Source: Albidovulum sp. (GTDB taxonomy: Bacteria > Pseudomonadota > Alphaproteobacteria > Rhodobacterales > Rhodobacteraceae). From it: 64,000 bases of DNA. The position numbers were made by a program, and so were the translations under genes. Where the stretch lies: NCBI GenBank assembly GCA_028823855.1, contig JAPPFL010000012.1:62001-126000 (forward strand), read 5' to 3'. Under the pieces are notes generated by a model. The model ran no database searches, had not been told where the DNA came from, and saw only the letters and a list, made by a program, of their open reading frames with translations. Below are positions 36,760 to 46,386 of this stretch, piece after piece (position 1 is the stretch's first letter; each line of letters starts with the position of its first letter).

Positions 36760-37647
36760 ATGAGTTGGCTCTTCTTTCAGGACGAAAGTGGGCAAGATCA
36801 CCAAAACGCGCCTTTGGAGGTGCGCGGTGGTGTGGCCTTGCATTCGAGTAAAGTCTGGAGCTTTGTGAAGTCCCTGCAAGAGGCTGAAGAGCGTTGCTTT
36901 GGCATCAGGCTGAGCGAGGTTGGCAGCGAAATCAAAGGAAGCAAGCTTCTCGATCGAAAGAGGTTTGGCTGGGCAAACCAAGAGGCGCCTTTGGATGATG
37001 TATCGTGCAAGAAGGGCGCCCGCCGCTTCTTGACCAGATCGCAACAACGTCAAACTCCCAGCAAACGCGACTTCACCGCGTTTGGCCAAGCATCGATTAA
37101 GATGGCACACGAGGTTTTTGCCTCATTGAAGTCGCATAATGCGGTCCTGTTTGCGTCTGTGATCCCCAGAGTGAAGCCCCCTCCAAATTACCGGTTCAAG
37201 CATTTCCTTCGAAAGGACCTGATCTTTCTCCAGGAGCGCTTCTACTGGTTTCTGGAAGCGAAACAGGAGTCGGGGCTGTTGATTCTGGATCAGGTGGAAA
37301 AGGAAACCGACAAAAGGTATCTGAAGCGGGTTCAGGACTACTACATCAAGACTGCGAACGGGCGGAAGCGCTCCAAGTGGATTGTTCCCTATCCCCTCTT
37401 TGTGGATTCGGAGCTTTCACTTGGCGCGCAAGCCGCCGATCTTTGCCTCTACTGTATCAACTGGGGCTTCAGGCGCCCCGAGTGGAATTTCCACGGCGCA
37501 GCACGAGACGACATTCACGCAGAGTTCGCAGGTTTATGCGGAGAACCTCAGTACAGGGGCACATCGGTACAGAACGGCACGGAACAATGTCTCTTCGGCA
37601 TCTTTTTCGTGCCCGACCCCTTCACCGCACGCCCGCGACCAAAGTAA
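36760..37647 (+). CDS. DUF3800 domain-containing protein
   Basis: A 295-residue cytoplasmic protein. The N-terminal LFFQDESGQDH and the C-terminal YPLFVDSELSLGAQAADLCLYCINWGFR match the DUF3800 pattern (acidic residues in an RNase H-like fold), with LLILDQVEKETDK between. The DUF3800 biochemical role is uncertain. Such genes are common in mobile and defence-rich DNA. Here it lies in the partial element beginning at 35573. Confidence 0.8.
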   Translation: MSWLFFQDESGQDHQNAPLEVRGGVALHSSKVWSFVKSLQEAEERCFGIRLSEVGSEIKGSKLLDRKRFGWANQEAPLDDVSCKKGARRFLTRSQQRQTPSKRDFTAFGQASIKMAHEVFASLKSHNAVLFASVIPRVKPPPNYRFKHFLRKDLIFLQERFYWFLEAKQESGLLILDQVEKETDKRYLKRVQDYYIKTANGRKRSKWIVPYPLFVDSELSLGAQAADLCLYCINWGFRRPEWNFHGAARDDIHAEFAGLCGEPQYRGTSVQNGTEQCLFGIFFVPDPFTARPRPK

Positions 37648-38172
37648 GAAAGGAGGTAGTGCCTATTGCTGCAATCCGGCACGGCTCGCACCGAAGGATC
37701 ACCCAAGAACAAAACCTCCGCATACAGAGAAAGAGTTTTTCTTAAGAAACGTCAATATCAACCTCAAAAAAATTTCGTCGAACTCAGGCGGCATCATCCC
37801 TAGCTGTGGATACTGCGGGGCCAAACCCGTCGTCCTCGATGTCGACGATCCTGTCAGCGACTGCGGCGGCTGTTCGGGCCGCTGACGAAACCCTCGCACC
37901 GCTTATAATGGAGTTCTGCGACATCTTCAGCCGAGACGGAAAATTTCCGCTAGCGCAATTGGGCCAAATGTCGCCTGCTTCCAGCGGATCGCCACGCAGG
38001 TGTGGCCGGACAAGCCCCTATCAGGCGGCACAATTCGAAACTTTGGCTACGTGCCCGAGACACCGGAGGTACAGCGCGAATTTCGGTCGGATGCTGATCA
38101 TACCGCCGGACCAGAGGCGGCAACTCAATCATCTGCTATCCCGCACGACGCGCCCGCTTGCGGTATTAGCGA
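37648..38172. other. Intergenic stretch without a clear gene
   Basis: About 0.5 kb. One frame around 37790-37885 has a Cys-rich end (CGYCGAKPVVLDVDDPVSDCGGCSGR) that could be a tiny zinc-ribbon protein or the end of one, but no start with a ribosome binding site is apparent. Confidence 0.3.
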
Positions 38173-39048
38173 TCAATTCGGAAAACCGAGCGTAACCGCC
38201 TTATCGTACGGGAGATCCCCAATGCCGTTCTCAAAGATCTCCCGTTCAGCTATCCATTCTCGAGACCTGTCGAATATCTCACGCGAATATGGCTCAAACA
38301 CGATTCGTTCTCCAGGGCCGAACAGCCGGCAATCCATCTGGTCGCGGAAACGCTCCAGAAACTCCCGCCGGTAGTAGTGCGTGTATAATTCTTGCCTCAA
38401 ATCAATGTCTGTTTGCGCCATGCGCAGTGCAGAAAAATACTTCTCGACATCTTCGACATCCGCATCTTCGGCGACCATCGCCGCCATCATGAACGAAGTG
38501 TCCAAAACCTTTCGAAAGCCGAGCTGCGCTGCGAAATAGTATGGCCCGCTGAACAGGCTTGCCGCAGGAACTTTGCCGTCGATTAGGTTCTCCATTCGCT
38601 TGAAGAGCAGGCCATCGGAAAACGAAAGGTCGATCTGATCCGGTTCCAGGAAGGGTTCCAGCGCCTGAATGGTCGAATAATGGCTTCCCGATTGATAGCC
38701 AACTGAGATCGGGATGCCCGCAAGGTCGTCTGGACGCTTGACGCTAGAGTCGCTTGGTACGAAAATCCCGCACGGCGACACGGAATAGGCATTGCCATAG
38801 AGTTTTCCGTGGCCGGAGGCTGCAGCGACATTTACAGTCCAGTGGCAAGCCGAACTTACGTCGCAAGTACGTCCCTTTTCGAATGTCTGGTAGGCTCCGA
38901 CCTTATCGCCGAGATCATGCTTTATCCCCGATGCTGAAAGGAGCTGGTCTTCCAAAACATAGTCAAGCCCGACTTGGTCGAAGTATCTCTTCTCAACGGC
39001 GATCCATTCGTGTAGCCGCATGTGCGGTGCGATTACGAACTTTCCCAT
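38173..39048 (-). CDS. NMT1/nitrate-sulfonate-type substrate-binding protein without signal peptide
   Basis: A 291-residue protein of the type II periplasmic-binding fold. DVSSACHWTVNVAAASGHGKLYG, ISVGYQSGSHYSTIQALEPFL and LFSGPYYFAAQLGFRKVLDTSF are typical of SsuA/NMT1-like proteins. The N-terminus (MGKFVIAPHMRLHEWIAVEK) starts directly in the first strand, so there is no export signal. No ABC permease or ATPase accompanies it. Soluble proteins of this group can be enzymes or sensors, and that is all that can be inferred. Confidence 0.75.
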   Translation of the reverse strand: MGKFVIAPHMRLHEWIAVEKRYFDQVGLDYVLEDQLLSASGIKHDLGDKVGAYQTFEKGRTCDVSSACHWTVNVAAASGHGKLYGNAYSVSPCGIFVPSDSSVKRPDDLAGIPISVGYQSGSHYSTIQALEPFLEPDQIDLSFSDGLLFKRMENLIDGKVPAASLFSGPYYFAAQLGFRKVLDTSFMMAAMVAEDADVEDVEKYFSALRMAQTDIDLRQELYTHYYRREFLERFRDQMDCRLFGPGERIVFEPYSREIFDRSREWIAEREIFENGIGDLPYDKAVTLGFPN

Positions 39049-39155
39049 TTCCTTCTCCTTTGCTTCCGGCGCTCGCCTATCGTCCTGCCGGAAATCCGCT
39101 AAACCTAGTCACCAAGACAAAGTCGGGCACCCGCAATAGTGATCCGCTGAGTACG

Positions 39156-39163
39156 GAACATTT
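39156..39163. repeat. Left target duplication GAACATTT
   Basis: Identical to 39968-39975 on the other side of the 804-bp element. Confidence 0.8.
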
Positions 39164-39967
39164 GGGGATTATATACCTGAGTAAGCGTTGACCCGATCCC
39201 TTGTACACGCCACCCCAACGGACCTGATACAGGTAGCCTCTGGTCACGGGTCTTTCTCCCTCCCGTTCAATACATCTCCACCATGGCGAAGGGCGCGGCG
39301 GGAAACCGCACCTGTGCGTTATGAACCCTAATATCAGCAGCCGCTCGTCTTGGAGTTGCGGCCATGACCGGGAGGATGCGTCTCGAGGTTCCAGATCTCG
39401 GGAAAACGAAGGACAATCGTTCCTGGAGTGTCCGGATCGGGACGCACCTCGATGAAGTGATGCAGTAGATCGTCCATCAGCTTGCAACTGCGATCCATGA
39501 TCTCCTCGGAGATGACGTCCGTGTTTCTCCAGAGAAAGTTGTGGACGACGAGATCCCTGTCGCACCTGAATTTCCTAAGATGGTCGTCGAACTGGGACAA
39601 TTCGCCGGTCGCGTTCGGTGCCTTCTTCTTAGTCGCGGGGTCCTTCATGCCTGGTCTTACACCCAGACCCGACTCTTTGATGCGGGTAATCAGGGCCTCA
39701 ACAACCATGATGACCCCGACCATTTTCAGGTAGCCGGGTTCGCATCTGCGAACCTGCGAAATCAGCTCTGAGAAGTTTGCCCTCGGGTAAATACGATCAA
39801 TACGTCCGTCCTCTCCCACCGCGGGGAAGTCCAGAAATACACCTACAGTCTGCTCTTGCTGCACGGTACTCTCCTTAGTGTTGGAGATTATATCTGACGA
39901 AGCGGAGCGGAAGCGCAGCAAGGAGCGAAAAAAGAGCTCTGCTTTAGTCAGGTATATAATAACCCCC
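39164..39967. mobile_element. Non-autonomous IS1595-like element, 804 bp, one passenger gene
   Basis: The left end GGGGATTATATACCTGAGTA and the right end (reading inward GGGGGTTATTATATACCTGA) are related inverted repeats, flanked by the exact 8-bp duplication GAACATTT. The interior holds one gene and no transposase. The ends resemble those of the 21729-26571 element, so its transposase or a relative could mobilise it in trans. Confidence 0.75.
39334..39864 (-). CDS. Single-gene passenger with HEPN-like RX4H motif
   Basis: About 176 residues from a GTG start at 39864, chosen for the AAGGAGAG site directly upstream. An ATG at 39921 lies before that site. The protein is mainly helical and contains CDRDLVVHNFLW, an R-x4-H pattern with Asp after Arg as in HEPN ribonuclease-fold domains. 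The preceding helix is MVVEALITRIKES. HEPN proteins are common in toxin-antitoxin and phage-defence systems. The match rests on a short motif and predicted helicity only. Confidence 0.5.
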   Translation of the reverse strand: MQQEQTVGVFLDFPAVGEDGRIDRIYPRANFSELISQVRRCEPGYLKMVGVIMVVEALITRIKESGLGVRPGMKDPATKKKAPNATGELSQFDDHLRKFRCDRDLVVHNFLWRNTDVISEEIMDRSCKLMDDLLHHFIEVRPDPDTPGTIVLRFPEIWNLETHPPGHGRNSKTSGC

Positions 39968-39975
39968 GAACATTT
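39968..39975. repeat. Right target duplication GAACATTT
   Basis: Exact repeat of 39156-39163, abutting the right end of the 804-bp element. Confidence 0.8.
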
Positions 39976-40160
39976 CTATCGCGTTGGATCCGGGGATACA
40001 ATGCAGTCTCGGCGAAAATGCTATTCGTACCAAGCGGCATTGGCCAAGCGGTAATGAAGACGAAAAATATTCGTCGGGACCCGCCGAGTGCAAGTTTCGA
40101 CGCTTGAAATCGCGAGATGGTCGCCGCATAATTTTTTTGAGACCGAATATGCGGTATAGG

Positions 40161-40190
40161 CGCGCCGGGTCGCGCCGGGTCGCGCCCGGT
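40161..40190. repeat. Three tandem copies of a 10-bp GC-rich unit
   Basis: CGCGCCGGGT occurs twice, followed by CGCGCCCGGT. It lies in the gene-free stretch 39976-40537. The function is unknown. Confidence 0.8.
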
Positions 40191-40537
40191 CGCTTCCTTT
40201 GCCAAGATCCGTGTTCCTTAGTTGAGAATGGGTCGGCGGACTCCGCAAAACTGCATTGACTATTGCAGCGGAGTCGCGCCGCTAGTCGTCAAGCTTCCAG
40301 CCGGTTTCCTACAGGAGGAGCTTTTCAGAGGTCGCAGAGTGCGGGCGGCGGCTCAGACGTGTCGCAGAAACATTCTCGGCGTGTCGCAGCGGCGGTTGAA
40401 TTGGAATGGTGTCGCGTAAAGCCTCCCAGTTGGAATTGTTCCGCAATTTTTGGAAGGCGTCGCGAACGGAACAAAAAATTCGAATCCGCGAAACTCCTGC
40501 ATAGGTTGCAGGACTATTGATTCCAGTTTTTCCAAAT

Positions 40538-41905
40538 TCAACTCGATTTTTCCTCAACGCCGGGAACAGTGGCGCGAGCAATCGCCGCAGGGTTTTCGGA
40601 GGCACCTATTCGCCATGCCTTCGCAAGGAGAATGCGCGTCCGATCATCTCCCAAGATCGATCGCGCCTGCTTTATGAATTTCTCGTCGAGCTGCGAATCG
40701 GTCAGAGGATTGTCTCGGCTTCCGACCGCATGATCGATCCTCTTTTCGAGTCGGGTTCCATCCTCGAAGAAGACTTTGATGGAGACCGAATCTTCATGAA
40801 TCGCGGCATCTGTTCTGACATGAATTCGAGCGCGCATCGCGACGAGCCCTGGATCATTGACGGCCTCGTCGGTGAAGGCTTCCGGGGATCCGTCGCCCCG
40901 CAGAAGCGCGCAAGCCGCAGCGTGAAAGACCGAGAATTTGCCTTCGAGGCCTGTCTTCGGGGAAGTCTTACCGGTAAGTTCGAGGACCAGCGGCGCCGTC
41001 GCCAGTTCGACCCTATCGATGCTCGCGACTCGATCCGCGCCGAATTCGTCTCGGATTTTCCGACACCCGTCTATGGCCGGATGAATTACGATTCCGCACG
41101 CGAACGGCTTGTAGCTGTTCAAGGCCGATTCCCATCGGCGACCGAGTTCGCCGAGGATTTCGCCGTAGTCACGCTTGTCCGAGACGACGTTTGCCCATCC
41201 GCGCCGAGCTTCGATGCCATGTTCGGAACTGTCAAAACCCGCTTCGGCCAGCAGCGCTGCCATCATTCCGTTTCTAGCTGCCGCGCCAGGATGGAAAGAT
41301 TTCGTCATCGTTCCGAACATTTCTCGAAGACCGGAAGACTGCGTAGCCGCGAGCCCAAGCGCCCATTGCATCTGCCGCGGTCCAAGGCCGATTGCGCGAC
41401 CGCAGGCAGCCGCGCTTCCGAAAACGCCTGCGGTCCCTGTAATATGCCATCCTCGGTCATAATGGTCGGGATACACTGAATTGCCGATCCGGCATTCGAC
41501 CTCCGTGCCGATGATCTGAGCAGTAAGGAATTCTCGGCTCGACATAGGTCGCAGTTCGGCAAGAGCCAGCAAGGCAGACGAAACCGGCCCCGCGGGATGG
41601 ATGATCGTCTTTAGGTGCGTATCGTCGAAATCGAGAACATGAGATGAAATTCCGTTGATAAGCGACGCGCTTAGTGCATCCAGACGCGTCGTTCTCGCAA
41701 TAACGGTCGACGATCTTGTGCCCGAAAACGATTCCAAGACGCGCAGTGCAGCATCGACCGTTTCATGTTTCGATCCGCCAACCGCGCAACCCAGCCAGTT
41801 CACAAAGGTGCGCACGCCTTCCCGGCGAACTTCAGGCGGCACATCGTTTTCCCGAAGATCGACGATCCACCGCGCAAGTTCGGCTGTAACTTCTGTTTGA
41901 GACAT
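40538..41905 (-). CDS. MmgE/PrpD family protein (first of five)
   Basis: About 455 residues from MSQTEVTAELARW. A start 54 bases upstream is open but gives an atypical N-terminus. MmgE/PrpD proteins include 2-methylcitrate dehydratase and cis-aconitate decarboxylase. Family features are HVLDFDDTHLKTIIHPAGP, CRIGNSVYPDHYDRGWHITGTAGVFG, FHPGAAARNGMMAALLAEAGF and YKPFACGIVIHPAID. It stands alone on the minus strand, separate from the other four paralogues. The substrate is unknown, but a tricarboxylic or related acid is likely. Confidence 0.9.
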   Translation of the reverse strand: MSQTEVTAELARWIVDLRENDVPPEVRREGVRTFVNWLGCAVGGSKHETVDAALRVLESFSGTRSSTVIARTTRLDALSASLINGISSHVLDFDDTHLKTIIHPAGPVSSALLALAELRPMSSREFLTAQIIGTEVECRIGNSVYPDHYDRGWHITGTAGVFGSAAACGRAIGLGPRQMQWALGLAATQSSGLREMFGTMTKSFHPGAAARNGMMAALLAEAGFDSSEHGIEARRGWANVVSDKRDYGEILGELGRRWESALNSYKPFACGIVIHPAIDGCRKIRDEFGADRVASIDRVELATAPLVLELTGKTSPKTGLEGKFSVFHAAACALLRGDGSPEAFTDEAVNDPGLVAMRARIHVRTDAAIHEDSVSIKVFFEDGTRLEKRIDHAVGSRDNPLTDSQLDEKFIKQARSILGDDRTRILLAKAWRIGASENPAAIARATVPGVEEKSS

Positions 41906-42713
41906 GGATTTCGATTTCCTTTGCCTATCTCCAAGCCGGCCGGTCCGAAGCCGTTTCAACCGATCATCGTATTAGCCCGATCTGGGAAGCGGCGTGCAGC
42001 CACCGGCCCAAATTTGGAATTTGGCGTACGGCGATTTCGCGGACCGACGCGGCGGCAGAAATTATTTGGCGAAACGGCGCATGTCCACCTGCTGCAGGCA
42101 GCCTTACAGGCTTTGATTCGGCAAAACCAGTTGCGCATTCAGTTTGCCAGTTGCGGTGGTGACTTGCAGTTTATTGTTTCGTACCCGGTTCGGCAGACAT
42201 GCTCGGACCGCTTCGCGCCGCCGTGCGACTGCTTGCAACCTCGGAGAACGATTTGCTGACGAAATAGTCGCTCCGAACGAGAACGGCTAAAGTCGAGTTT
42301 TCAAAAGCTTCCAGGGAAGCGTATTCCGACAACCGTAAATTAGCGAGAATGCCAACGGATCGATCAAGTTCGGCAACAAATTGCCCGATTCATCAAGTGC
42401 TCTCTAGTCGAGATTCTTAAACAGCCGTATCGCTTTCTCTTCACCAGTTCGCCGCCATTCCACTCATCGCCGAACGATCCCTGATCTCATGCTGCTTGGA
42501 TGCCGATGCCATTCAAAGGAAAAATTGCTGCGGCCACTATCGGCGCGGTAAAAGCCGGGCGAATTCGCGGGTTAATTTTCGCGGCGGATGCCTGCAACTG
42601 GAATCAGACAGTCGCGATCCGAAAGCCCAAGCAATCATGCCTGCTTCCGCATCGACGAGCATGTATGTTCACTTTGATAGCGTTTTTTGAAAGCATTTGG
42701 AATACGCATAGTT
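41906..42713. other. Gene-free stretch
   Basis: About 0.8 kb with only short frames and no recognisable motif, RNA gene or repeat. Confidence 0.4.
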
Positions 42714-43235
42714 TTATTCAGGCCATTGCAGCGAATTTTTCGAAAGAATCGCCGATCGCTTGCGCGCGGCATCCCTTGACCTGTAGAGGCTGACCAAATC
42801 GCGCCGCTCGAATAGGATGCGCTGATTCTCGTTCATTGATAACGCGAAATCGGTTTGTTCTTCCGCCGCTTGCGAGACATGACGATACTGCACCAGGGCG
42901 GCTCGACCGACGATGGCAGCAATGCGCACCACCGCCTCCTGCCCCTCGGCGTCGCTGAGATGCAGGTCCTCGCCCATAGTTAATTGGACCGGCTGCTGAA
43001 GTCCTCCGTTGATGGCGATGCTTTCGATGTATGGAAATGTTCGGTCAAAATCGTCCAGATTTGGATTGAGCCGGCCCCGTAGGTTCGGCACATGCCCCGA
43101 ATTGTTCGAGGAGATGACGGCTCCGCCATCGAGAATTTCAGAAAGCTCGACGTCGAGTGGCACGTCTACCGGTTTCCAGCTTCGCCTCAAGTGCGCGGCG
43201 AAACCTTTAGCGGCGAGGAATACGGTCATTGGCAT
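42714..43235 (-). CDS. Hypothetical protein
   Basis: Up to 173 residues, start uncertain. The sequence from about residue 20 (WKPVDVPLDVELSEILDGGAVISSNNSGHVPNLRGRLNPNLDDFD) to the C-terminal helices (LSMNENQRILFERRDLVSLYRSRDAARKR) is plausible protein of mixed alpha/beta character. No signal peptide or known domain is seen. It lies directly downstream of a decayed ATPase gene on the same strand and may itself be a remnant. Confidence 0.35.
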   Translation of the reverse strand: MPMTVFLAAKGFAAHLRRSWKPVDVPLDVELSEILDGGAVISSNNSGHVPNLRGRLNPNLDDFDRTFPYIESIAINGGLQQPVQLTMGEDLHLSDAEGQEAVVRIAAIVGRAALVQYRHVSQAAEEQTDFALSMNENQRILFERRDLVSLYRSRDAARKRSAILSKNSLQWPE

Positions 43236-43429
43236 TTCAGCCGAATACAGATCGAGTATCGCGGCATCTCTTTCATCCGTAACCGCGCTTTTCCGGGTCT
43301 TGATGGAAAACAGCGCGAGTACCGTGGCTCCGGGGACCGGCAGGCCTGCGGCTCGGACGGCGACATTTCAGTCCGACGCTCCCCGGTCGAATTCATGCAA
43401 TTCTCTCCACGGGATCAGACTGTCAGTTC

Positions 43430-44450
43430 CCTTGCGCCGGGGTCGGTCGCCGCCGTAGACAACGACCGCTGAGCATCTGCGGGTCGATTGGGCAAGGTGC
43501 CCTCGGACGCGTTTTGCACGGTCGAACAGGCTGGAGGACGCTGTCCTTGAGGGCTTTGCCTCGACGATCGCTTTACCGATCGGGTTCTCGACAATGAGAT
43601 CGGCTTCCGCGCCGTTCCTGTCGCGGTAGAACGAGATGCCATTGGATTCGCCTTAATTTGCCCGATGCTTGGCAATCTCAGAGACCATCCAAGTCTCGAA
43701 AATAGAGCCGCGAAGCGGATGCGCACGGAGTTGCTGCGGAGTACGGATACCAAGCAACCGGCAAACCAGCCCAGTATCGTAGAAGTGCAGATTCGGCATT
43801 TTAACCGGTTGCTTGCGTAGAATCGCTCGAAGAGGCGGCAAGCGGAAAGCGATAAAGCTGGTTTCGCGGATCTAGAGCCAAGCTTTCGCCGTCGGTCGCG
43901 AGATACCGCACCCCCCCGCGAGGTAGGAGTAGTTGAGCAACTGCGCTGTTCGTCCCGCGCAATACGCGACGAAGCGCTGAAAAGTTGTGAGATCGCTGAC
44001 GCTGCTGATCGTCCGCACATCGCTCTCGATGTAGGCGGCGGCGTAGGAACCGAGCCAGCCCGAGGCTTCCTGCCCTTCATCGAATATGCGCGGGTAGGAC
44101 CCGGTAAGGAGAGTCTCGCCGAGAGTTTCGGGATGCCGTGAAAAACGTTTCGTCTCGCATCGTGCCAGCGGGAGCAAGTTGCGCAAGGCCGTCGTTCCGG
44201 CAAGCGACTGGCTGACCGATTCTAGCAGCGAGCGACTTTGCGACCCCGTGATAATCCATCGGCCCGGCGCCGGGTCTGCGTCGATGACGCCTTGACGTAG
44301 GAAAGCAGGTCGCGCTCTCTCATTACCTCGTTGAGAATTGCTCCTTCGGGATACTGGGCCGGGAATCCACGGTGGTCTTCGTGCGGCTGTAGCCGATCAT
44401 CGGCGAGCTCCTGCAGAGCGTCTGCGTCCACGAGGTGAGGGAGATTCGGC
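43430..44450 (-). pseudogene. Decayed AAA ATPase with DUF4143 domain
   Basis: Pieces of an AAA_14/DUF4143 ATPase are spread over different frames: FPAQYPEGAILNEVMRERDLLSYVK (Walker B region), ETLLTGSYPRIFDEGQEASGWLGSYAAAYIE, FQRFVAYCAGRTAQLLNYSYLA, and LHFYDTGLVCRLLGIRTPQQLRAHPLRGSIFETWMVSE. After an in-frame TAA comes FYRDRNGAEADLIVENP. The Walker A start is not recognisable. These proteins are of uncertain function and often decay in genomes, so this copy is clearly non-functional. Confidence 0.7.
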
Positions 44451-44659
44451 AATCGCGCGGCCGCACATTATACTGTTCGGCGCTCGGTCGCGAATCCCGA
44501 TCCAAATGCCGCTGGAGGCTTGTTGCGGCGTTTCGGTCGCGCGTTGCGGGGACGGCACGCGAATTGCCACCGACTCGCCGTACCCGCACTAGAGACTCCT
44601 TTGACTCCAAGTTGAAATCGCCCTCAAGTCAAGAAGCGTGAAACGGTGGCTCGCGGCGC

Positions 44660-46213
44660 TCAAATCGCGAATTCGGCGCGCTCGCTGACTGAAAGACGGG
44701 ACACCAGTCCTTTTTCCCAGTCAAGGTACCGGCGCGAGGCCTGCAAATCGCCGTCGTGTCTGCCGCTTGCGAAACGAATTTCGTCGATTGGCTCGGCAGC
44801 AGGAAAATTTATTCCGGGTTGGATCGGCGCCCCCGCCAATCGAAGTGCCTCGAACCCACCGCTCACAATGGCGTACCGGCGACCGCCGAGCCTGGAAAAC
44901 TCGCGCGCCGCAAGCTCGGCCTGCGGTCCGTCGTCGCCGACGATGAGCCATTTAGGAGCCGGCGAAAGCTCTCGAATCCGGAATCTACTGCACCATTCGG
45001 ATCCGGCAACGCTAGCTTTCGAGAATGCGGCCGAAGAGCGCACGTCAATGAGCCTAGCCGAACCGCCGCGAACTTCCGAAAGGCTAGAATCCGCTTCGAG
45101 TTCGGTCCTTTCAAACTGCCTAGGCCCGGGCAATCCGACGCGACGCAATTCGCGAAGCCTGTCGTCAATGATAGCGACATGGACTTCGAAGCCGAGAGCG
45201 CGAAGCCAGAAGGCCGCGACGGAAGCGCGCAGGCCGAAGTCGTCCGCGAGAACCATGCGAGCTCGCCTCACTCCCGCTTTTAAGTCCGTGGTTTGCACGA
45301 GCTGTCCAACCGTTATTGCATCGAAGGCATCCAATGGATCCGCGTCCGCCTCGGTTTCCGAACGTACATCAAAAAAGTAGGTAGTACGCTCGTCGCTGCC
45401 AAGGAATTTTTTGGCGGATTCGGCATCTACGGAATTTATTCCGAATCCAGCGACCATAGCCTCCGCGCGTTTCCGCGCGTCAATTTTCGCTTGCTGGGCA
45501 AGCGGCGGACTGTTGACGGCTTCGGTTCCGCCTTCCAGTTCGAGACCGAGTAGAGACCATCCTTGGGTGCCGTTTTCGAGAGCCAAAATCTCCCGGTCTT
45601 TAGCGATAAGAGACAAACTGCAGACGCCAATAATGCTTCGCGTTCGACCCGCGCACGTAATCACAATCGGAGCGCGCGTATCAAGCGTCGAAAAAGAGTT
45701 AACGATTTCGCCGGTTGGCATGCAAGTCGCGCCGGGCACCGTCATTTTTCTGAACTCCGAATGCGGCCTGCAATCAAGTAGCGTGAAGTTCTTCCCCTCC
45801 CTTTGCCACTCGTAAAGTTCCGACGGCTTAAGCGTCGGCGGTTTCCACCGCTCGAACGCGAGTTCACCGAGTGTCTTCGACGGCACATGCACGCCTTCGA
45901 ACAGCGTGAAGCCTGCATTCTCCCATCCTCGCACCCCTCCCCTAACTATGGCAATATTCGAAAATTCCATGCCGGCAAGAGCGTCGGCGGCGGCAATCGC
46001 GGTCCCGTCGTCGCCATCGATCAGAAGCAACGGGGCCGTCCTGTTCGGAACGATCCGGTCGACGCGGTCCTCAAGCACGCTGTATGGAAGGGATGCCGCA
46101 AAAAGAGGATGGCCTTCGGAAAAAACTCCAACTTCTCGTACATCCAAAAAACCGACTTCCTCGGGACCGTGCACCTGCCGGTGCGCTTCGTCCGCCGAAA
46201 TTACCTTCACCAT
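44660..46213 (-). CDS. Four-domain rhodanese-like protein
   Basis: A 517-residue protein made of four consecutive rhodanese-homology domains, each opening with an LDVRE/LLDCRP/FFDVRSE/LIDVRSS-type strand. Only the second keeps an active-site cysteine (TCAGRTRS, Cys187). The equivalent loops of the other three read DGDDG, ADDFG and GDDG and are probably inactive. Single-protein multi-rhodanese sulfurtransferases transfer sulfane sulfur between thiols. It sits among the MmgE/PrpD genes on the same strand, but no sulfur-metabolism partner is visible. Confidence 0.85.
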   Translation of the reverse strand: MVKVISADEAHRQVHGPEEVGFLDVREVGVFSEGHPLFAASLPYSVLEDRVDRIVPNRTAPLLLIDGDDGTAIAAADALAGMEFSNIAIVRGGVRGWENAGFTLFEGVHVPSKTLGELAFERWKPPTLKPSELYEWQREGKNFTLLDCRPHSEFRKMTVPGATCMPTGEIVNSFSTLDTRAPIVITCAGRTRSIIGVCSLSLIAKDREILALENGTQGWSLLGLELEGGTEAVNSPPLAQQAKIDARKRAEAMVAGFGINSVDAESAKKFLGSDERTTYFFDVRSETEADADPLDAFDAITVGQLVQTTDLKAGVRRARMVLADDFGLRASVAAFWLRALGFEVHVAIIDDRLRELRRVGLPGPRQFERTELEADSSLSEVRGGSARLIDVRSSAAFSKASVAGSEWCSRFRIRELSPAPKWLIVGDDGPQAELAAREFSRLGGRRYAIVSGGFEALRLAGAPIQPGINFPAAEPIDEIRFASGRHDGDLQASRRYLDWEKGLVSRLSVSERAEFAI

Positions 46214-46386
46214 CGAACTCGCCCTTGAATTGCAGAAGTTTCAAGCCGGCTGAAAGTCTGGCTTGCTTGACTAGGTCCTCCAACTCGACAGCTCACGGGA
46301 TTCTGGACAACGATGATCGATAACAAATTCCAGAGATCGCATTCCGAATGCCGCTCAGCCGCGTTCAAAATATCAGTAGCCGCCGT

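Larger units (their letters stand above)
35573..37647. mobile_element. Second IS1595-like passenger element, only left end recognised
   Basis: AGGGATTATATACGCGGGTT at 35573 resembles the left ends of the transposons at 21729 and 39164. The following DNA carries genes of the same style (small membrane protein, 89-bp leader plus small secreted protein, DUF3800 protein). No matching right end or transposase was found before the gene at 38173, so the element is probably truncated. The right limit given here is simply the end of the DUF3800 gene. Confidence 0.5.

Noticed and set aside
37806..38195. 129-codon plus-strand frame before the NMT1-like gene
   Set aside because: Low-complexity Ser/Arg/Pro composition, no ribosome binding site and other frames equally plausible, so not called as a gene.
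21500..40000. Amber codon reassignment across the region
   Set aside because: Several intact genes (for example those ending at 20392 and 53026) use TAG as a normal stop directly before the next gene, so TAG is read as stop. Mutation explains the interrupted genes better.
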